Below, in pieces: positions 11,661-20,150 of a stretch of DNA of 64,000 nucleotides. The DNA is from Comamonas sp. NLF-1-9 (GTDB lineage Bacteria; Pseudomonadota; Gammaproteobacteria; Burkholderiales; Burkholderiaceae_C): positions 1,550,001 through 1,614,000 of the forward strand of contig NZ_CP078069.1 in assembly GCF_019195435.1 (NCBI RefSeq), read 5' to 3'. How positions within the stretch are numbered: position 1 is the first letter of the stretch; each line of letters starts with the position of its first letter. The notes beneath the pieces are model-generated. The model ran no database searches, had not been told where the DNA came from, and was given only the letters and a program-made list of their open reading frames with translations. The translations under genes and the position numbers were made by a program.

Positions 11661-12188
11661 CTAACTCGCCTGCGCACCGGGCGAGTGCGCGCCCTGCTGC
11701 GCGCGCCCCACCTTGGCCAGCAGCGGCGCCAGCACCGCCGCGCTCACGAGGTCCTGCACCTTGCCGCCGAGCGTCGCGATCTCGCGCACCAGCGTGCTGC
11801 TGATGCTCTGCCAGCGCGCGTCGGGCGTAAGGAAGACGGTGTCCAGCTCGGGGCGCAGGTGGCGGTTCATGTCGGCCAACTGAAACTCGTAGTCAAAATC
11901 GCTGCCCGAACGCAGGCCGCGCACCATCACCTGCGCGCCCTGGGCGACGGCAAATTCGGTCACCAGTCCCTCGAAGGGCAGCACCTGCACCTGCGGCAGA
12001 TCGGCCAGCGCGGCGCGCGCAAGCGCCAGGCGCTCGTCCAGTGTGAACAGCGTCTTCTTGTGGTGCGCGATGGCCACCGCCAGAATCACCCGGTCAAACA
12101 GCGCGCAGGCGCGGCGCAGCATGTCCTCGTGGCCCAGGGTGATCGGGTCGAAGGTTCCGGGAAAGACGGCAAGGCGTTGGTCGGGCAC
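11661..12188 (-). CDS. coaD: Pantetheine-phosphate adenylyltransferase (PPAT)
   Basis: A 175-residue CoA-pathway enzyme that makes dephospho-CoA from 4'-phosphopantetheine and ATP. I chose a GTG start at 12188 (VPDQRLAVFPGTFDPITLGH) because an AGGAG ribosome site sits six bases upstream and the usual CoaD N-terminus begins there; the longer frame upstream covers a repeat-like spacer. Motifs are GTFDPITLGHEDML (nucleotidyltransferase HxGH equivalent), RGLRSGSDFDYE, and ISSTLVREIA. It follows rsmD by 94 bp. Confidence 0.94.
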   Translation of the reverse strand: MPDQRLAVFPGTFDPITLGHEDMLRRACALFDRVILAVAIAHHKKTLFTLDERLALARAALADLPQVQVLPFEGLVTEFAVAQGAQVMVRGLRSGSDFDYEFQLADMNRHLRPELDTVFLTPDARWQSISSTLVREIATLGGKVQDLVSAAVLAPLLAKVGRAQQGAHSPGAQAS

Positions 12189-12282
12189 GGTGCACTCCTG
12201 CGGGGGCCAGCGCACATTATGCTGGTCTTCAAAAGAAAAAGCGGTTTGCGCGCAGATGCAGCAAGCGCGGGCAGCTCTTGTT

Positions 12283-12873
12283 TCAATAGCTTTCGGCCGC
12301 ACGCCGCAGCAGGTGGGCGTGCGCCGCGCCGGCCTTGAGGTAGCGCTGGCAGACCAGGCCTGCGGGCTGCAGCGCGGCGGCGTCCCAGCACCGTGCGGCT
12401 TCCAGGTAGATCGAGCCGCCGGGGGCAAGCACTTGCGCCGCGCTCTTCAGCGCTGCGGGCAGCAGCTCTTGCGCATCAAACGGCGGATCCAGCAGCACCA
12501 GGTCCAGGCTGGCAGGCGCGCAGCGCGCAAGCTCGCTCAGCCCGTCGCCGCGGCGCACCTGCACGCTCGGCGCCTGCAGGCGCTGGGCCAGTTGCGTGAT
12601 CTGGCGCACCAGCAGCGCGTCCTGCTCGACCAGCAAGACCTGGGCCGCGCCGCGCGAAGCGGCTTCCAGCCCGAGTGCGCCGCTGCCCGCAAACACGTCG
12701 ATGCAGCGCCAGCCAGTCAGGTCCTGGCCCAGCCAGTTGAACAGGGTTTCACGCACCCGGTCGGGCGTGGGGCGCAGGCCGGGGCGATCCAGCACGGGCA
12801 CCCGGGTGCGCTTGTACTGCCCGCCGATGATGCGCACCTCGCCCGGTGCACGCGCGCCGGTGCGTGCCTTCAT
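12283..12873 (-). CDS. rsmD: 16S rRNA (guanine(966)-N2)-methyltransferase
   Basis: A 196-residue SAM-dependent methyltransferase that modifies G966 of 16S rRNA. It contains the RsmD-type RIIGGQYKRTRVPVLDRPGL opening, RPTPDRVRETLFNWL, the SAM-binding DVFAGSGALGLEAASRGA, and the catalytic LDPPFD. The start ATG at 12873 overlaps the stop codon of the upstream M16 peptidase gene by four bases, indicating translational coupling. Association with ftsY (divergent, 3 kb away) echoes the ftsY-rsmD pairing in other proteobacteria. Confidence 0.94.
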   Translation of the reverse strand: MKARTGARAPGEVRIIGGQYKRTRVPVLDRPGLRPTPDRVRETLFNWLGQDLTGWRCIDVFAGSGALGLEAASRGAAQVLLVEQDALLVRQITQLAQRLQAPSVQVRRGDGLSELARCAPASLDLVLLDPPFDAQELLPAALKSAAQVLAPGGSIYLEAARCWDAAALQPAGLVCQRYLKAGAAHAHLLRRAAESY

Positions 12874-14249
12874 GGCCGGCTGGCCGCCGTGGCGGCAGGC
12901 GCCGCGCCCAGCACCACGGTGACCATGCGCTCGGGTTGCAGCACGCGCGCCATCGCGGCCTTGACCTGCTCGGCGCTGAGCGCCTGCACGCGCTCGGTCC
13001 AGCCTTCCAGATAGTCCAGCGGCAGGCCGTTGCGCGCGATGTTGACCACATTGCCCAGCAGCTTGCGGTTGCTGTCGATGCGCAGCGCAAAGCCGCCGAT
13101 GAGGTTGTCCTTGGCGGCCTGCAGCTCGGCGTCGGTGGGGCCGTCGCGCACGAAGTCGGCAATCACCTGCTGCGTCACCTGCAGCGCCTGCGCGGCCTGG
13201 TCGGGGCGCGTCTGCAGGCCGGCGACGAAGCCGCCGACGTTCAGCCCGGGCGAGAAATCGCTGTACACGCTGTAGGACAGGCCGCGCTTTTCACGCACCT
13301 CTTCCATGAGGCGCGAGGCAAAACCGCCGCCGCCCAGAATGTGGTTGCCCACCAGCAGGGCCAGGAAGTCCGGGTCCTTGCGCGCAATGCCGGGCTGACC
13401 GATGAGCACATGCGCCTGGGCCGAGTTGAACGGGATGTCGATGCGCTGCGGCGCGCTCAGCGGCCGGACGCTGGGCACCTCCGGCAGCGGCGCGCAGCCG
13501 TCCGCCCCCCGGGCCGGCAGGCGCGCGAGCAGCGTATCGACCAGGCTCTGCGCCTGCGCCCTGTCCAGCGCGCCGACGATGGCCACGCGCGCCCTGCAGC
13601 GCTGCAGGTAGCGCGCGTGGTAGCTCTGCAGATCGGCCACGCTGATCGCCTGCAGCGTGGCGGCCGTGGTCTCGTAGCCATAGGGGTTGCCGCGGTAGAC
13701 CGCCTGCGCGAAGGCCTTGCCCGCGACCGTGCCCGGGCGCGTGTCGCTCTCGGCAATGGCGGCGCTCCAGCGCGCGCGCTCGCGCTGCCAGACCGCGGCG
13801 GGGTAGCTGGGCTCGCCGATCTGGCGCGCGGCCAGTTCTGCGGCGGGTGCCAGCAGTTCGGGCCGGGTGAGCGAGCGCAGCGAAAAGCTCAGCGCATCGC
13901 GCCCGGCGTCGGCGTTCAGGCTCGCGCCCAGGTCGGCCCAGGCCTCGCCGAGCTGGTTCTCGTCCATCGCTGGCCGGCCCCCGGCGGCGCGCACGCCCTT
14001 GGCGCTCATCAGCGCGGCGGCGCTGGCCAGACCGGCCTGGGCGGCGGGATCGCGGCGGCTGCCGGCGTCGAAGTCCACTTGCACATCCACCATGGGAATG
14101 GCCGGGCTTTGCACCAGCCAGACCTGCGCGCCGTCGGGCCGGCTCCAGTGTTCTATCGGCAACAGGGCAAACGCACTTTGTGCATAAAAAAGGCCGCAAA
14201 CGCCCGTCAGCATTGCGCCAGAAGCTATCTTTTTGACGGTTTTGATCAT
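12870..14249 (-). CDS. M16-family peptidase, non-catalytic-type subunit
   Basis: A 459-residue exported protein: an N-terminal signal (SGAMLTGVCGLFYAQSAFA) precedes an M16 fold. The HxxEH zinc motif is absent where it should lie (AQAGLASAAALMSAKG), so this looks like the partner subunit that completes the chamber of the catalytic neighbour. Family signatures such as SFSLRSLTRPELL and GGGGFASRLMEEVREKRGLS are retained. It is 11 bp downstream of the catalytic M16 gene. Its first codons coincide with a degenerate copy of the short repeat (GAAGCTATCTTTTTGA near 14221). Confidence 0.88.
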   Translation of the reverse strand: MIKTVKKIASGAMLTGVCGLFYAQSAFALLPIEHWSRPDGAQVWLVQSPAIPMVDVQVDFDAGSRRDPAAQAGLASAAALMSAKGVRAAGGRPAMDENQLGEAWADLGASLNADAGRDALSFSLRSLTRPELLAPAAELAARQIGEPSYPAAVWQRERARWSAAIAESDTRPGTVAGKAFAQAVYRGNPYGYETTAATLQAISVADLQSYHARYLQRCRARVAIVGALDRAQAQSLVDTLLARLPARGADGCAPLPEVPSVRPLSAPQRIDIPFNSAQAHVLIGQPGIARKDPDFLALLVGNHILGGGGFASRLMEEVREKRGLSYSVYSDFSPGLNVGGFVAGLQTRPDQAAQALQVTQQVIADFVRDGPTDAELQAAKDNLIGGFALRIDSNRKLLGNVVNIARNGLPLDYLEGWTERVQALSAEQVKAAMARVLQPERMVTVVLGAAPAATAASRP

Positions 14250-14260
14250 GCTCGCCCCCC

Positions 14261-15703
14261 TCAGCGCAGTGCGCCCTGGCCGGCGCCGTCCGCGCCCGCC
14301 TTGGGTTTGGCGCCCGCGGGCAGGGGCTGGGGCAGCAGCGTGCCCACGGTCAATTGCGCATCACCGAAGTAGCGCTGGGCCACGCTCTGCACCTCTTGCG
14401 GCGTGACCTGGGGCAGCAGCGCCAGCAGCCGCTCGTCGGCGTCGAGCGGCAGGCCTTGCACCCAGTTGCTGCCCAGCTCCATCGCCTGGCCCATGAGCGA
14501 GTCGCGCGCGTAGACCGTGGACGCGGCCCACTGCGCCTTCACCCGCGCCAGCTCCTGCGCGCTCACGCCTTCGCGGGCAACGCGCTGCACGCTGGCACGC
14601 AGCGCCTGTTCCACGTCCTCGGCGCTCTGGCCGCTTGCCGGCACGCCGGTGAGCATGAAGGTGGCCGCTCCGCGCCCGAAGATGGAAGCGTAGGCGCCGG
14701 CGCTGTCGGCCACGCGCTGCGGGCCCTGGGTCAGCTCCCGGTCCAGCCGGGCGCCGTCGTAGCCGCTGAGCAGCGCCGAGAGCACCAGCAGCGACAGCGC
14801 GTCCTTGTCCTCAGCTTGCAAGTGCTCGAGCCGCTGCATGCCCGGAATGCGGAAGGCGAGCGCCACATAAGCCTGCTCGGCCGGCGCCTTGTAGCTGACG
14901 CGGCGCATGCCGCGCTGCTCGGGCTCGGTCTGGGGCTTGCGCTCGGGCAGCGCCGCTGCGGGCTGCTTGCCGTAGATCTCTTCGGCCCAGGCGCGCACCT
15001 GTTCGGGGTCTACGTCGCCCGCCACCACCAGCGCGGCATTGCCCGGCACATACCACTGGCGATAGAAGGCGCGCGCGTCCGCCGGCTGCATGCTGTGCAG
15101 ATCGCTCATCCAGCCCACCACCGGATGGTGGTAGGGCGAGGCCATGAAGGTCGCGGCGTTGAGCTGCTCCATCAGCGCCGCGCGCGGCTGGTCTTCGGTG
15201 CGCATGCGCCGCTCTTCCTTCACCACTTCGAGTTCCCTGTGAAATTCCTCGTCGGGCCACTGGTTGTGCGCAAAGCGCTCAGCCTCCAGTTGCATCACGT
15301 CCCTGAGCTTGTCGGCCGGAATCTGCTGGAAGTAGCCGGTGTAGTCGCGCGTGGTAAAGGCGTTCTCGCGCCCGCCCAGCCTGGCCACCCGGCGCGAAAA
15401 CTCGCCCGGCCCGAGCGCTTGCGAGCCTTTGAACATCATGTGCTCGAGCATGTGCGCAAGGCCAGTACGGCCGTTGACCTCGTCCATGCTGCCCACGCGC
15501 ACCCAGAGCATCTGGATGGCAGTGGGCGCGCGGTGGTCGGGCTGCACCACCAGCTGCATGCCGTTGGACAGCGCAAACTGCTGCGCGCCCGAAGCAGTGC
15601 GCACGACGGGCTGGCTGGCGGCGGGAGGAGCGCCAGCGCCGGAGCTTTGTGCCAGCGCGCCTGCGCATGCCAGCACCCCGCAAAACAAGAGGGCGTGTTT
15701 CAT
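14261..15703 (-). CDS. M16-family zinc peptidase, catalytic subunit
   Basis: A 480-residue periplasmic metallopeptidase. A signal peptide (MKHALLFCGVLACAGALAQS) is followed by the inverted zinc motif HMLEHMMFKG, the hallmark of insulinase/mitochondrial-processing-peptidase-like enzymes. Conserved downstream acidic positions are present in LEVVKEERRMRTEDQPRAAL. It is first of a four-gene minus-strand run ending with coaD. Its start codon is only 29 bp from that of ftsY on the opposite strand. Confidence 0.92.
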   Translation of the reverse strand: MKHALLFCGVLACAGALAQSSGAGAPPAASQPVVRTASGAQQFALSNGMQLVVQPDHRAPTAIQMLWVRVGSMDEVNGRTGLAHMLEHMMFKGSQALGPGEFSRRVARLGGRENAFTTRDYTGYFQQIPADKLRDVMQLEAERFAHNQWPDEEFHRELEVVKEERRMRTEDQPRAALMEQLNAATFMASPYHHPVVGWMSDLHSMQPADARAFYRQWYVPGNAALVVAGDVDPEQVRAWAEEIYGKQPAAALPERKPQTEPEQRGMRRVSYKAPAEQAYVALAFRIPGMQRLEHLQAEDKDALSLLVLSALLSGYDGARLDRELTQGPQRVADSAGAYASIFGRGAATFMLTGVPASGQSAEDVEQALRASVQRVAREGVSAQELARVKAQWAASTVYARDSLMGQAMELGSNWVQGLPLDADERLLALLPQVTPQEVQSVAQRYFGDAQLTVGTLLPQPLPAGAKPKAGADGAGQGALR

Positions 15704-15732
15704 AGAATGGCTGCGATTCTAGAAACTCCGCA

Positions 15733-16860
15733 ATGTTCAGCTTCTTCAGGAAAAAAACCCCGCCAGCGCCCGCCCCTGCCGCGCCCGCAGCGTCCGATGC
15801 GGACAAGGTCCAGAGTCAGGGCAGTGGGCCGCCCCACTCGACTCCGGCTCCGTCGCCGGCTGCAGCCCCTGCCCCAGCCACGCCGGCAGCACCTTCGACA
15901 GCCGCGCCACCCACAGCCACCGCCGACGCCCAAGCCGCCCCGCCGGCCATGGCCGAGGCGCCCCGCCAGAGCTGGATGGCGCGCCTGTCGGCCGGTTTGC
16001 GCAAGACCGGCAGCAGCATCACCACCGTCTTTACCGGCACGCGCATCGACGAGGCCTTGTACGAAGAGCTCGAAGACGCCCTGCTCATGGCCGACACCGG
16101 CGTGAAGGCCACCACCGCGCTGTTGCAGACCCTGAGGCGCAAGGTCAAGGAACGCAAGGCCGCCGACCCGGCCGCCGTCAGGGCGCTGCTGGCCGAGGCG
16201 CTCGCCGAGCTGCTGCAACCGCTGGAAAAACCCCTGGTCATAGGCGCGCACCAGCCCACGGTAATCATGGTTGCGGGCGTCAATGGCGCGGGCAAGACCA
16301 CCTCCATCGGCAAGCTCACGCGGCACCTGGCCGACCACGGCCAGAGCGTGCTGCTGGCTGCGGCCGACACCTTCCGCGCCGCCGCGCGCGAGCAGCTCGG
16401 CGTCTGGGCCACGCGCAACACCGTGGACATCATCAGCCAGCAGGGGGGCGACCCGGCTGCGGTGAGCTTTGACGCAGTGAGCGCCGGCCGCGCCCGCGGC
16501 AAGGACGTGGTGCTGGTAGACACCGCCGGGCGCCTGCCCACGCAACTGCACCTGATGCAAGAGCTCACCAAGATCCGCCGCGTGATCACCAAGGCCGACG
16601 CCAGCGCCCCGCACGAGGTGCTGCTGGTCATCGACGGCAACACCGGCCAGAACGCCCTCGCCCAGGTCAAGGCCTTCGACGAGGCGCTGCAGCTCACCGG
16701 CCTGATCGTCACCAAACTCGACGGCACCGCCAAGGGCGGCGTGCTCGCCGCCATCGCGCAGGAGCGCCCGGTGCCGGTCTATTTCATCGGCGTGGGCGAG
16801 CAGGTGCAAGACTTGCAAACCTTCAAGGCACGGGAATTCGCCGACGCGCTGCTGGGCTGA
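15733..16860 (+). CDS. ftsY: Signal recognition particle receptor FtsY
   Basis: A 375-residue SRP-receptor GTPase that docks ribosome-SRP complexes at the membrane. After a Pro/Ala/Thr-rich linker of about 75 residues (a short version of the acidic A domain) comes the NG domain. G1 is GVNGAGKTTSIGKLT at about residue 182, followed by DTFRAAAREQL, DTAGRLPTQ and TKLDGTAKGG. The protein ends normally (REFADALLG). Start at 15733 is the first ATG and gives MFSFFRKK, a typical basic/hydrophobic N-terminus. Confidence 0.96.
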   Translation: MFSFFRKKTPPAPAPAAPAASDADKVQSQGSGPPHSTPAPSPAAAPAPATPAAPSTAAPPTATADAQAAPPAMAEAPRQSWMARLSAGLRKTGSSITTVFTGTRIDEALYEELEDALLMADTGVKATTALLQTLRRKVKERKAADPAAVRALLAEALAELLQPLEKPLVIGAHQPTVIMVAGVNGAGKTTSIGKLTRHLADHGQSVLLAAADTFRAAAREQLGVWATRNTVDIISQQGGDPAAVSFDAVSAGRARGKDVVLVDTAGRLPTQLHLMQELTKIRRVITKADASAPHEVLLVIDGNTGQNALAQVKAFDEALQLTGLIVTKLDGTAKGGVLAAIAQERPVPVYFIGVGEQVQDLQTFKAREFADALLG

Positions 16861-16881
16861 AGCGGCGCCCTGCAAGGCGCT

Positions 16882-17132
16882 TCACAGGTCTTTGAGCAGG
16901 CGGCGCAACACCTTGCCCGCACCGGTCGCCGGCAACGCATCGATGAAGCGCACGTGGCGCGGCGCAACCGAAAACACCATGCTCTGCTGCGGAAGTCCTT
17001 GGCCTGCGCGGTCGCCTCGGTCTTGAACAGGGCGTTGGCAAAGCTCAGCATCGCGCCCTTGGGCAGCCCGGTAATGCCGCTGGCATGGGTCATCAGCGCC
17101 ACGTCGTCCATGCCGCGCGCCGCGCCGCGCAC
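16882..17132 (-). pseudogene. Remnant of an AMP-binding acyl-CoA synthetase gene
   Basis: The minus strand encodes ALMTHASGITGLPKGAMLSF, matching the ATP/AMP-binding P-loop of long-chain acyl-CoA synthetases. Only about 60 bp later, in a different frame, it encodes VAPRHVRFIDALPATGAGKV then LRRLLKDL and a stop. This matches the C-terminal lysine motif of the same family. About 350 residues that should separate these motifs are missing and the frame is shifted, so this is a decayed gene with a large internal deletion. Nothing recognisable from it remains upstream of 17132. Confidence 0.75.
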
Positions 17133-17153
17133 ACGCCGCTACGCTTGTCAGCG

Positions 17154-17489
17154 CTACTCGCGCCGCTTTGGCTGGCTGCTCGGCAGCACGTGCTCTGACA
17201 TGATTTCGGCGGGTGGTGCCGTAGCGCCACTGTCGGCGCCCTCGTCGTCCCAGGTGCCGCCGGTGCGGCGCGTGTCGCCGCGCGGGTGCAGCAGCGTGGC
17301 GTCATCGAAGTCCAGCGGGCCATCCTGCGGAATGTCGTCCAGCGGGTGCGCGCTCACTTCGTCCATGCCGGCAGAGACGTCCTTCTCGGCGCTCATGGTG
17401 GCGTTGGCTTCGGCGCTGGTCTCGGCGCGCGCGGTGGCTTCGCTCGGCGTGTCGGCGGCTGCAGAGGCGGGGGTGCTCGGGGTTTTCAT
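17154..17489 (-). CDS. Small acidic protein of unknown function
   Basis: A 111-residue predicted protein starting at the ATG at 17489, which has a good AGAGGAAA ribosome site. The first half is Ala/Ser/Thr/Glu-rich and likely disordered. The second half is acidic with GGTWDDEGAD. There is no signal peptide or membrane segment and I recognise no domain. It lies just outside the left boundary of the integrative element and next to the synthetase remnant. Confidence 0.55.
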   Translation of the reverse strand: MKTPSTPASAAADTPSEATARAETSAEANATMSAEKDVSAGMDEVSAHPLDDIPQDGPLDFDDATLLHPRGDTRRTGGTWDDEGADSGATAPPAEIMSEHVLPSSQPKRRE

Positions 17490-17658
17490 GGCTGATTTCC
17501 TCTTGGGTCTTGCTATGCACACGGGGAGCAAGCCACGTGCCGGGCTGGCCTGGTGTTGGGCGCAACGCCAAGTACACAAACCGCAATGAAGGTCTGCGGC
17601 GGCCCTGAGGAAAGATGCGCATCCCCGGCGAGAAGGCCTGCGCAGAATCAGCGAAGGA

Positions 17659-17707
17659 TGGTGGGTCGTGCGCGACTCGAACGCGCGACCAACGGATTAA
17701 AAGTCCG
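17659..17707 (-). repeat. attL: displaced 3' half of tRNA-Lys
   Basis: 49 bases identical to 24917-24965. Read on the minus strand it gives the tRNA-Lys anticodon loop, T arm, acceptor strand and CCA, but the sequence continuing beyond 17707 is not tRNA. The crossover therefore falls within or next to the anticodon stem-loop, the usual target of P4-type integrases. Confidence 0.93.
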
Positions 17708-17736
17708 AAATCATGTATTTTTCTGGATTTTCGTGG

Positions 17737-17842
17737 ACTGTCACCAGAGATGCAACCCATTGATCTATATGGATTCATAATCCAATTAAGTCCGTAGGCG
17801 TACAATTCCATTCATGCCAAAACTGTCACCAGACTGTCACCA
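17737..17842 (+). repeat. Left-end repeats of ACTGTCACCA (putative integrase arm sites)
   Basis: The 10-mer ACTGTCACCA occurs at 17737-17746, 17822-17831 and 17833-17842, between attL and the integrase start. The last two are separated by one G and repeat at the right end in the same arrangement. I infer arm-type binding sites for the recombinase or its accessory factor. Confidence 0.6.
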
Positions 17843-17901
17843 AAAAAAACAAACGGACTAGCTTCGGACTGCTGCATGAAGGTCACCTTCCGGACTGAAA
17901 A

Positions 17902-19212
17902 ATGAGCTCCAAAACCATCGGCCAAAGCATCAACGACCTGGAGCCTGGCCAGTTCCTGAAAGTCGGCAAGGTCGCCCCTGTCGGCACCCTGGAGGCGCGC
18001 AAGCTGGTCAACGGCGTGACCACGTTCTATTGGCGCTTCACCATCAAGAGCAAGACGCACCGGGAGCCCATAGGCATCTACGATTCCGGCGCACCGCCCA
18101 AGAGCGTCAAACCCACCGCCAAGGGCTACAGCATCCAAGCGGCGATGCGCGCGGCTGAGGCGCTTTCTGAGCAGCACCATGCACGCCGGGACGATGGCGG
18201 CATCCTGGCCATCAAGGCCGAGGCGCAACAGGCCAGAACCGCAGCAGCGCAAGCCCAGGCCGAGGCACAGCAGTTCACCCTGGAGCACCTGCTGGGCGAC
18301 TACGCCGACCACCTGGAATTCCAAGGCCGCCGGTCCCATGCCGACGTGCGCAGCATCACCAAGTTGCACGTCTTGGAGCCATGGCCCCAGGTGGCCAGCC
18401 TGCCCGCCAACCAAGTGACCGGCGAGCAGATAGCGGACATGATGCGGCGCGTAGTGGATCTGGGCAAAGACCGCACGGCAAACAAGCTGCGCAGCTATGT
18501 CCGGGCGGCCTACCAGACCGCCAAGGCCGCGCGCTCCAAGGCCAGCATCCCGCTACGCTTCAAGGGCTACCGCGTCACCCAAAACCCGGCGGCGGACACC
18601 GAGCCCGACGAATCGGCCAATCGTGCCGACAAGAACCCCCTGAGCCTGGAGGAACTGCGCGCCTACTGGCTGGCCATCAAGACCATGGCGGGGCTCAAAG
18701 GAGCCGTGCTGCGCCTGCACCTGCTGACTGGTGGCCAGCGTATCGAGCAGTTGGTCAACCTGCGCACCGCTGATATTGACGCTGGCGCTATCACCCTCTA
18801 CGACGGCAAGGGCAGGCCGGGCAAGCCCCCCAGGCCGCACACCATCCCGTTGATCCCCGAGGCTGCCTTGGCGCTCCTGGCGTGCCAGCCCGAGGGCATC
18901 TATGCAATCAGCACCGACGGCGGCAATTCGCACCTGGCAGCGACTACCCTGAGCAATTGGGCAGTAGAGACCGCAGCAGGCATTGACGGTTTCCAGACCA
19001 AGCGCATTCGCTCAGGCGTGGAAACCCTGCTGGCCAGTGGCCGCGTGAGCTCAGACATTCGAGGCCGGTTGCAGTCCCACGGCATCGCCGGGGTGCAGGC
19101 GCGGCACTATGACGGGCACGACTACATGCAGGAAAAGCGCGATGCCCTGGCGCTGCTGCTGCGTCTGCTGCAAGAGCAAAGCGCCAATGTGGTGCATATC
19201 AAGACGGCATGA
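17902..19212 (+). CDS. int: Tyrosine recombinase (phage/P4-type integrase)
   Basis: A 436-residue site-specific recombinase that would integrate and excise the element at tRNA-Lys. The C-terminal catalytic domain shows Arg280 in GGQRIEQLVNL, HTIPLIPEA, the second Arg/His region KRIRSGVETLLA and LQSHGIAGVQARHYDGHDYM. Tyr408 in HDYMQEKRDAL is the likely nucleophile. An N-terminal DUF4102-like region and an Ala/Gln-rich coiled segment (about residues 95-130) precede a SAM-like core-binding domain. It reads away from the attL end, the position expected for a tRNA-targeting island integrase. Confidence 0.92.
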   Translation: MSSKTIGQSINDLEPGQFLKVGKVAPVGTLEARKLVNGVTTFYWRFTIKSKTHREPIGIYDSGAPPKSVKPTAKGYSIQAAMRAAEALSEQHHARRDDGGILAIKAEAQQARTAAAQAQAEAQQFTLEHLLGDYADHLEFQGRRSHADVRSITKLHVLEPWPQVASLPANQVTGEQIADMMRRVVDLGKDRTANKLRSYVRAAYQTAKAARSKASIPLRFKGYRVTQNPAADTEPDESANRADKNPLSLEELRAYWLAIKTMAGLKGAVLRLHLLTGGQRIEQLVNLRTADIDAGAITLYDGKGRPGKPPRPHTIPLIPEAALALLACQPEGIYAISTDGGNSHLAATTLSNWAVETAAGIDGFQTKRIRSGVETLLASGRVSSDIRGRLQSHGIAGVQARHYDGHDYMQEKRDALALLLRLLQEQSANVVHIKTA

Positions 19213-19290
19213 ATTTTTGAAAATGCCCCAAGGGGTACGCTACAAAACCTACAAAACCCCCTGGCGATGATCCCAGGCCATCGCAATGCA

Positions 19291-19306
19291 GTATCTTTTA
19301 GAATAC
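19291..19306. promoter_or_regulatory. Possible toxin-antitoxin operator (imperfect dyad)
   Basis: GTATCTTTTAGAATAC is an imperfect palindrome (outer GTAT/ATAC) ending five bases before the toxin start codon. Its TAGAAT could serve as a -10 element. Toxin-antitoxin pairs are commonly autoregulated through such dyads, but no protein contact can be shown here. Confidence 0.4.
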
Positions 19307-19310
19307 CATT

Positions 19311-19634
19311 ATGGATGTTCGCATCTACACCGACAGTCAAGGCCATGCACCGTTTGAGAGCTGGCTGGATGCGCTGCCCGACCGAATGGCGAGGGCCAAA
19401 ATCCGCGCCCGCCTGGCACGGGTAGAAGCCGGGAACATGGGCGATTGCAAGCCCCTGCGCGATGGCGTGCAAGAGCTGCGCATAGACCATGGGCCGGGCT
19501 ATCGCGTGTATCTGAGCAGGCAAGGTGCCGTGCTGGTGCTGCTGCTGTGCGGTAGCGACAAGGGCAGTCAAAGCCGCGAAATTGCGCGCGCCATTGACTA
19601 TCTGAGCGATTGGAAAGAAAGAGGCAGGCCATGA
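19311..19634 (+). CDS. RelE/ParE-family toxin (phage Gp49/HigB-like)
   Basis: A 107-residue protein with the compact RelE/HigB fold signature: FESWLDALPDRMARAKIRAR, the central GDCKPLRDGVQELRIDHGPG, YRVYLSRQG and a hydrophobic strand VLVLLLCGSDKG. HigB-like toxins cleave mRNA on ribosomes. The gene overlaps the antitoxin gene through ATGA at 19631-19634. It belongs to the toxin-first type of addiction module often carried by mobile elements, here right after the integrase. Confidence 0.85.
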   Translation: MDVRIYTDSQGHAPFESWLDALPDRMARAKIRARLARVEAGNMGDCKPLRDGVQELRIDHGPGYRVYLSRQGAVLVLLLCGSDKGSQSREIARAIDYLSDWKERGRP

Positions 19635-19924
19635 ATGCACCACCCGACAAGAGCTTTTCTGCATCCCTGGAGCGGGCGCTGACAGACCCGGCTGAGGCAG
19701 CAGCCTACATCGATGCAGCCATGGAGCTTGATGATCCAGCCGCCCTGCTGGTGGCGCTGCGCCACGTCGCCAAGGCCCACGGCATGGCCGAGGTGGCCCG
19801 GCGCGCGGACGTGGGCGACAAGACGCTGTTCAAGGCCCTGAGCGACAAGGGCAACCCCACATTGGAGACGGTCAACAAGGTATTGCATGCCGTGGGGTTG
19901 CGCCTGAGTGTTGCGCCAGTGTGA
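19631..19924 (+). CDS. HigA-like antitoxin with HTH domain
   Basis: A 97-residue putative addiction-module antidote. I chose ATG 19631, which overlaps the toxin stop codon and follows an AGAGG ribosome site, rather than 19610. The C-terminal half is an HTH: ALRHVAKAHGMAEVARRADV, then KTLFKALSDKGNPTLETVNK, then VLHAVGLRLSV. The N-terminal part would wrap the toxin. A rho-independent terminator follows 45 bp downstream. Confidence 0.85.
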   Translation: MNAPPDKSFSASLERALTDPAEAAAYIDAAMELDDPAALLVALRHVAKAHGMAEVARRADVGDKTLFKALSDKGNPTLETVNKVLHAVGLRLSVAPV

Positions 19925-19969
19925 GGCCGTTTCCCCCTGGCCTGATCCTCTCCCCCGGTCAGAACGACG

Positions 19970-19992
19970 CCCGCCTAGATGGCGGGTTTTTT
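19970..19992 (+). terminator. Rho-independent terminator after the toxin-antitoxin pair
   Basis: Stem CCCGCC/GGCGGG with a 5-nt TAGAT loop is followed by six T residues. It closes the integrase-toxin-antitoxin unit and separates it from the next promoter. Confidence 0.85.
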
Positions 19993-20007
19993 GTGCGTAA
20001 ACGCTAT

Positions 20008-20076
20008 ATGCAGTGATACTTATCAGTCCAAGACACTGCATGTAGTGTTGCAGGGTATCGAATTGGTTTATAGAAT
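20008..20076 (+). promoter_or_regulatory. Promoter with overlapping dyad operator upstream of the AlpA-like operon
   Basis: TTGCAG (20048-20053) and TAGAAT (20071-20076) with a 17-bp spacer resemble a sigma-70 promoter. Just upstream, ATGCAGTG (20008-20015) and CACTGCAT (20034-20041) form an inverted repeat. The second arm lies in a further near-palindrome, ACACTGCATGTAGTGT (20033-20048), touching the -35 box. This layout suits repression of the operon that starts at 20151. Confidence 0.5.
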
Positions 20077-20150
20077 GCCGACGCCATCCGTGGATGAATG
20101 GATGGAAACACAGTACCCACAACGCCCGCAATGGGCAGAAAGGGAACCAC

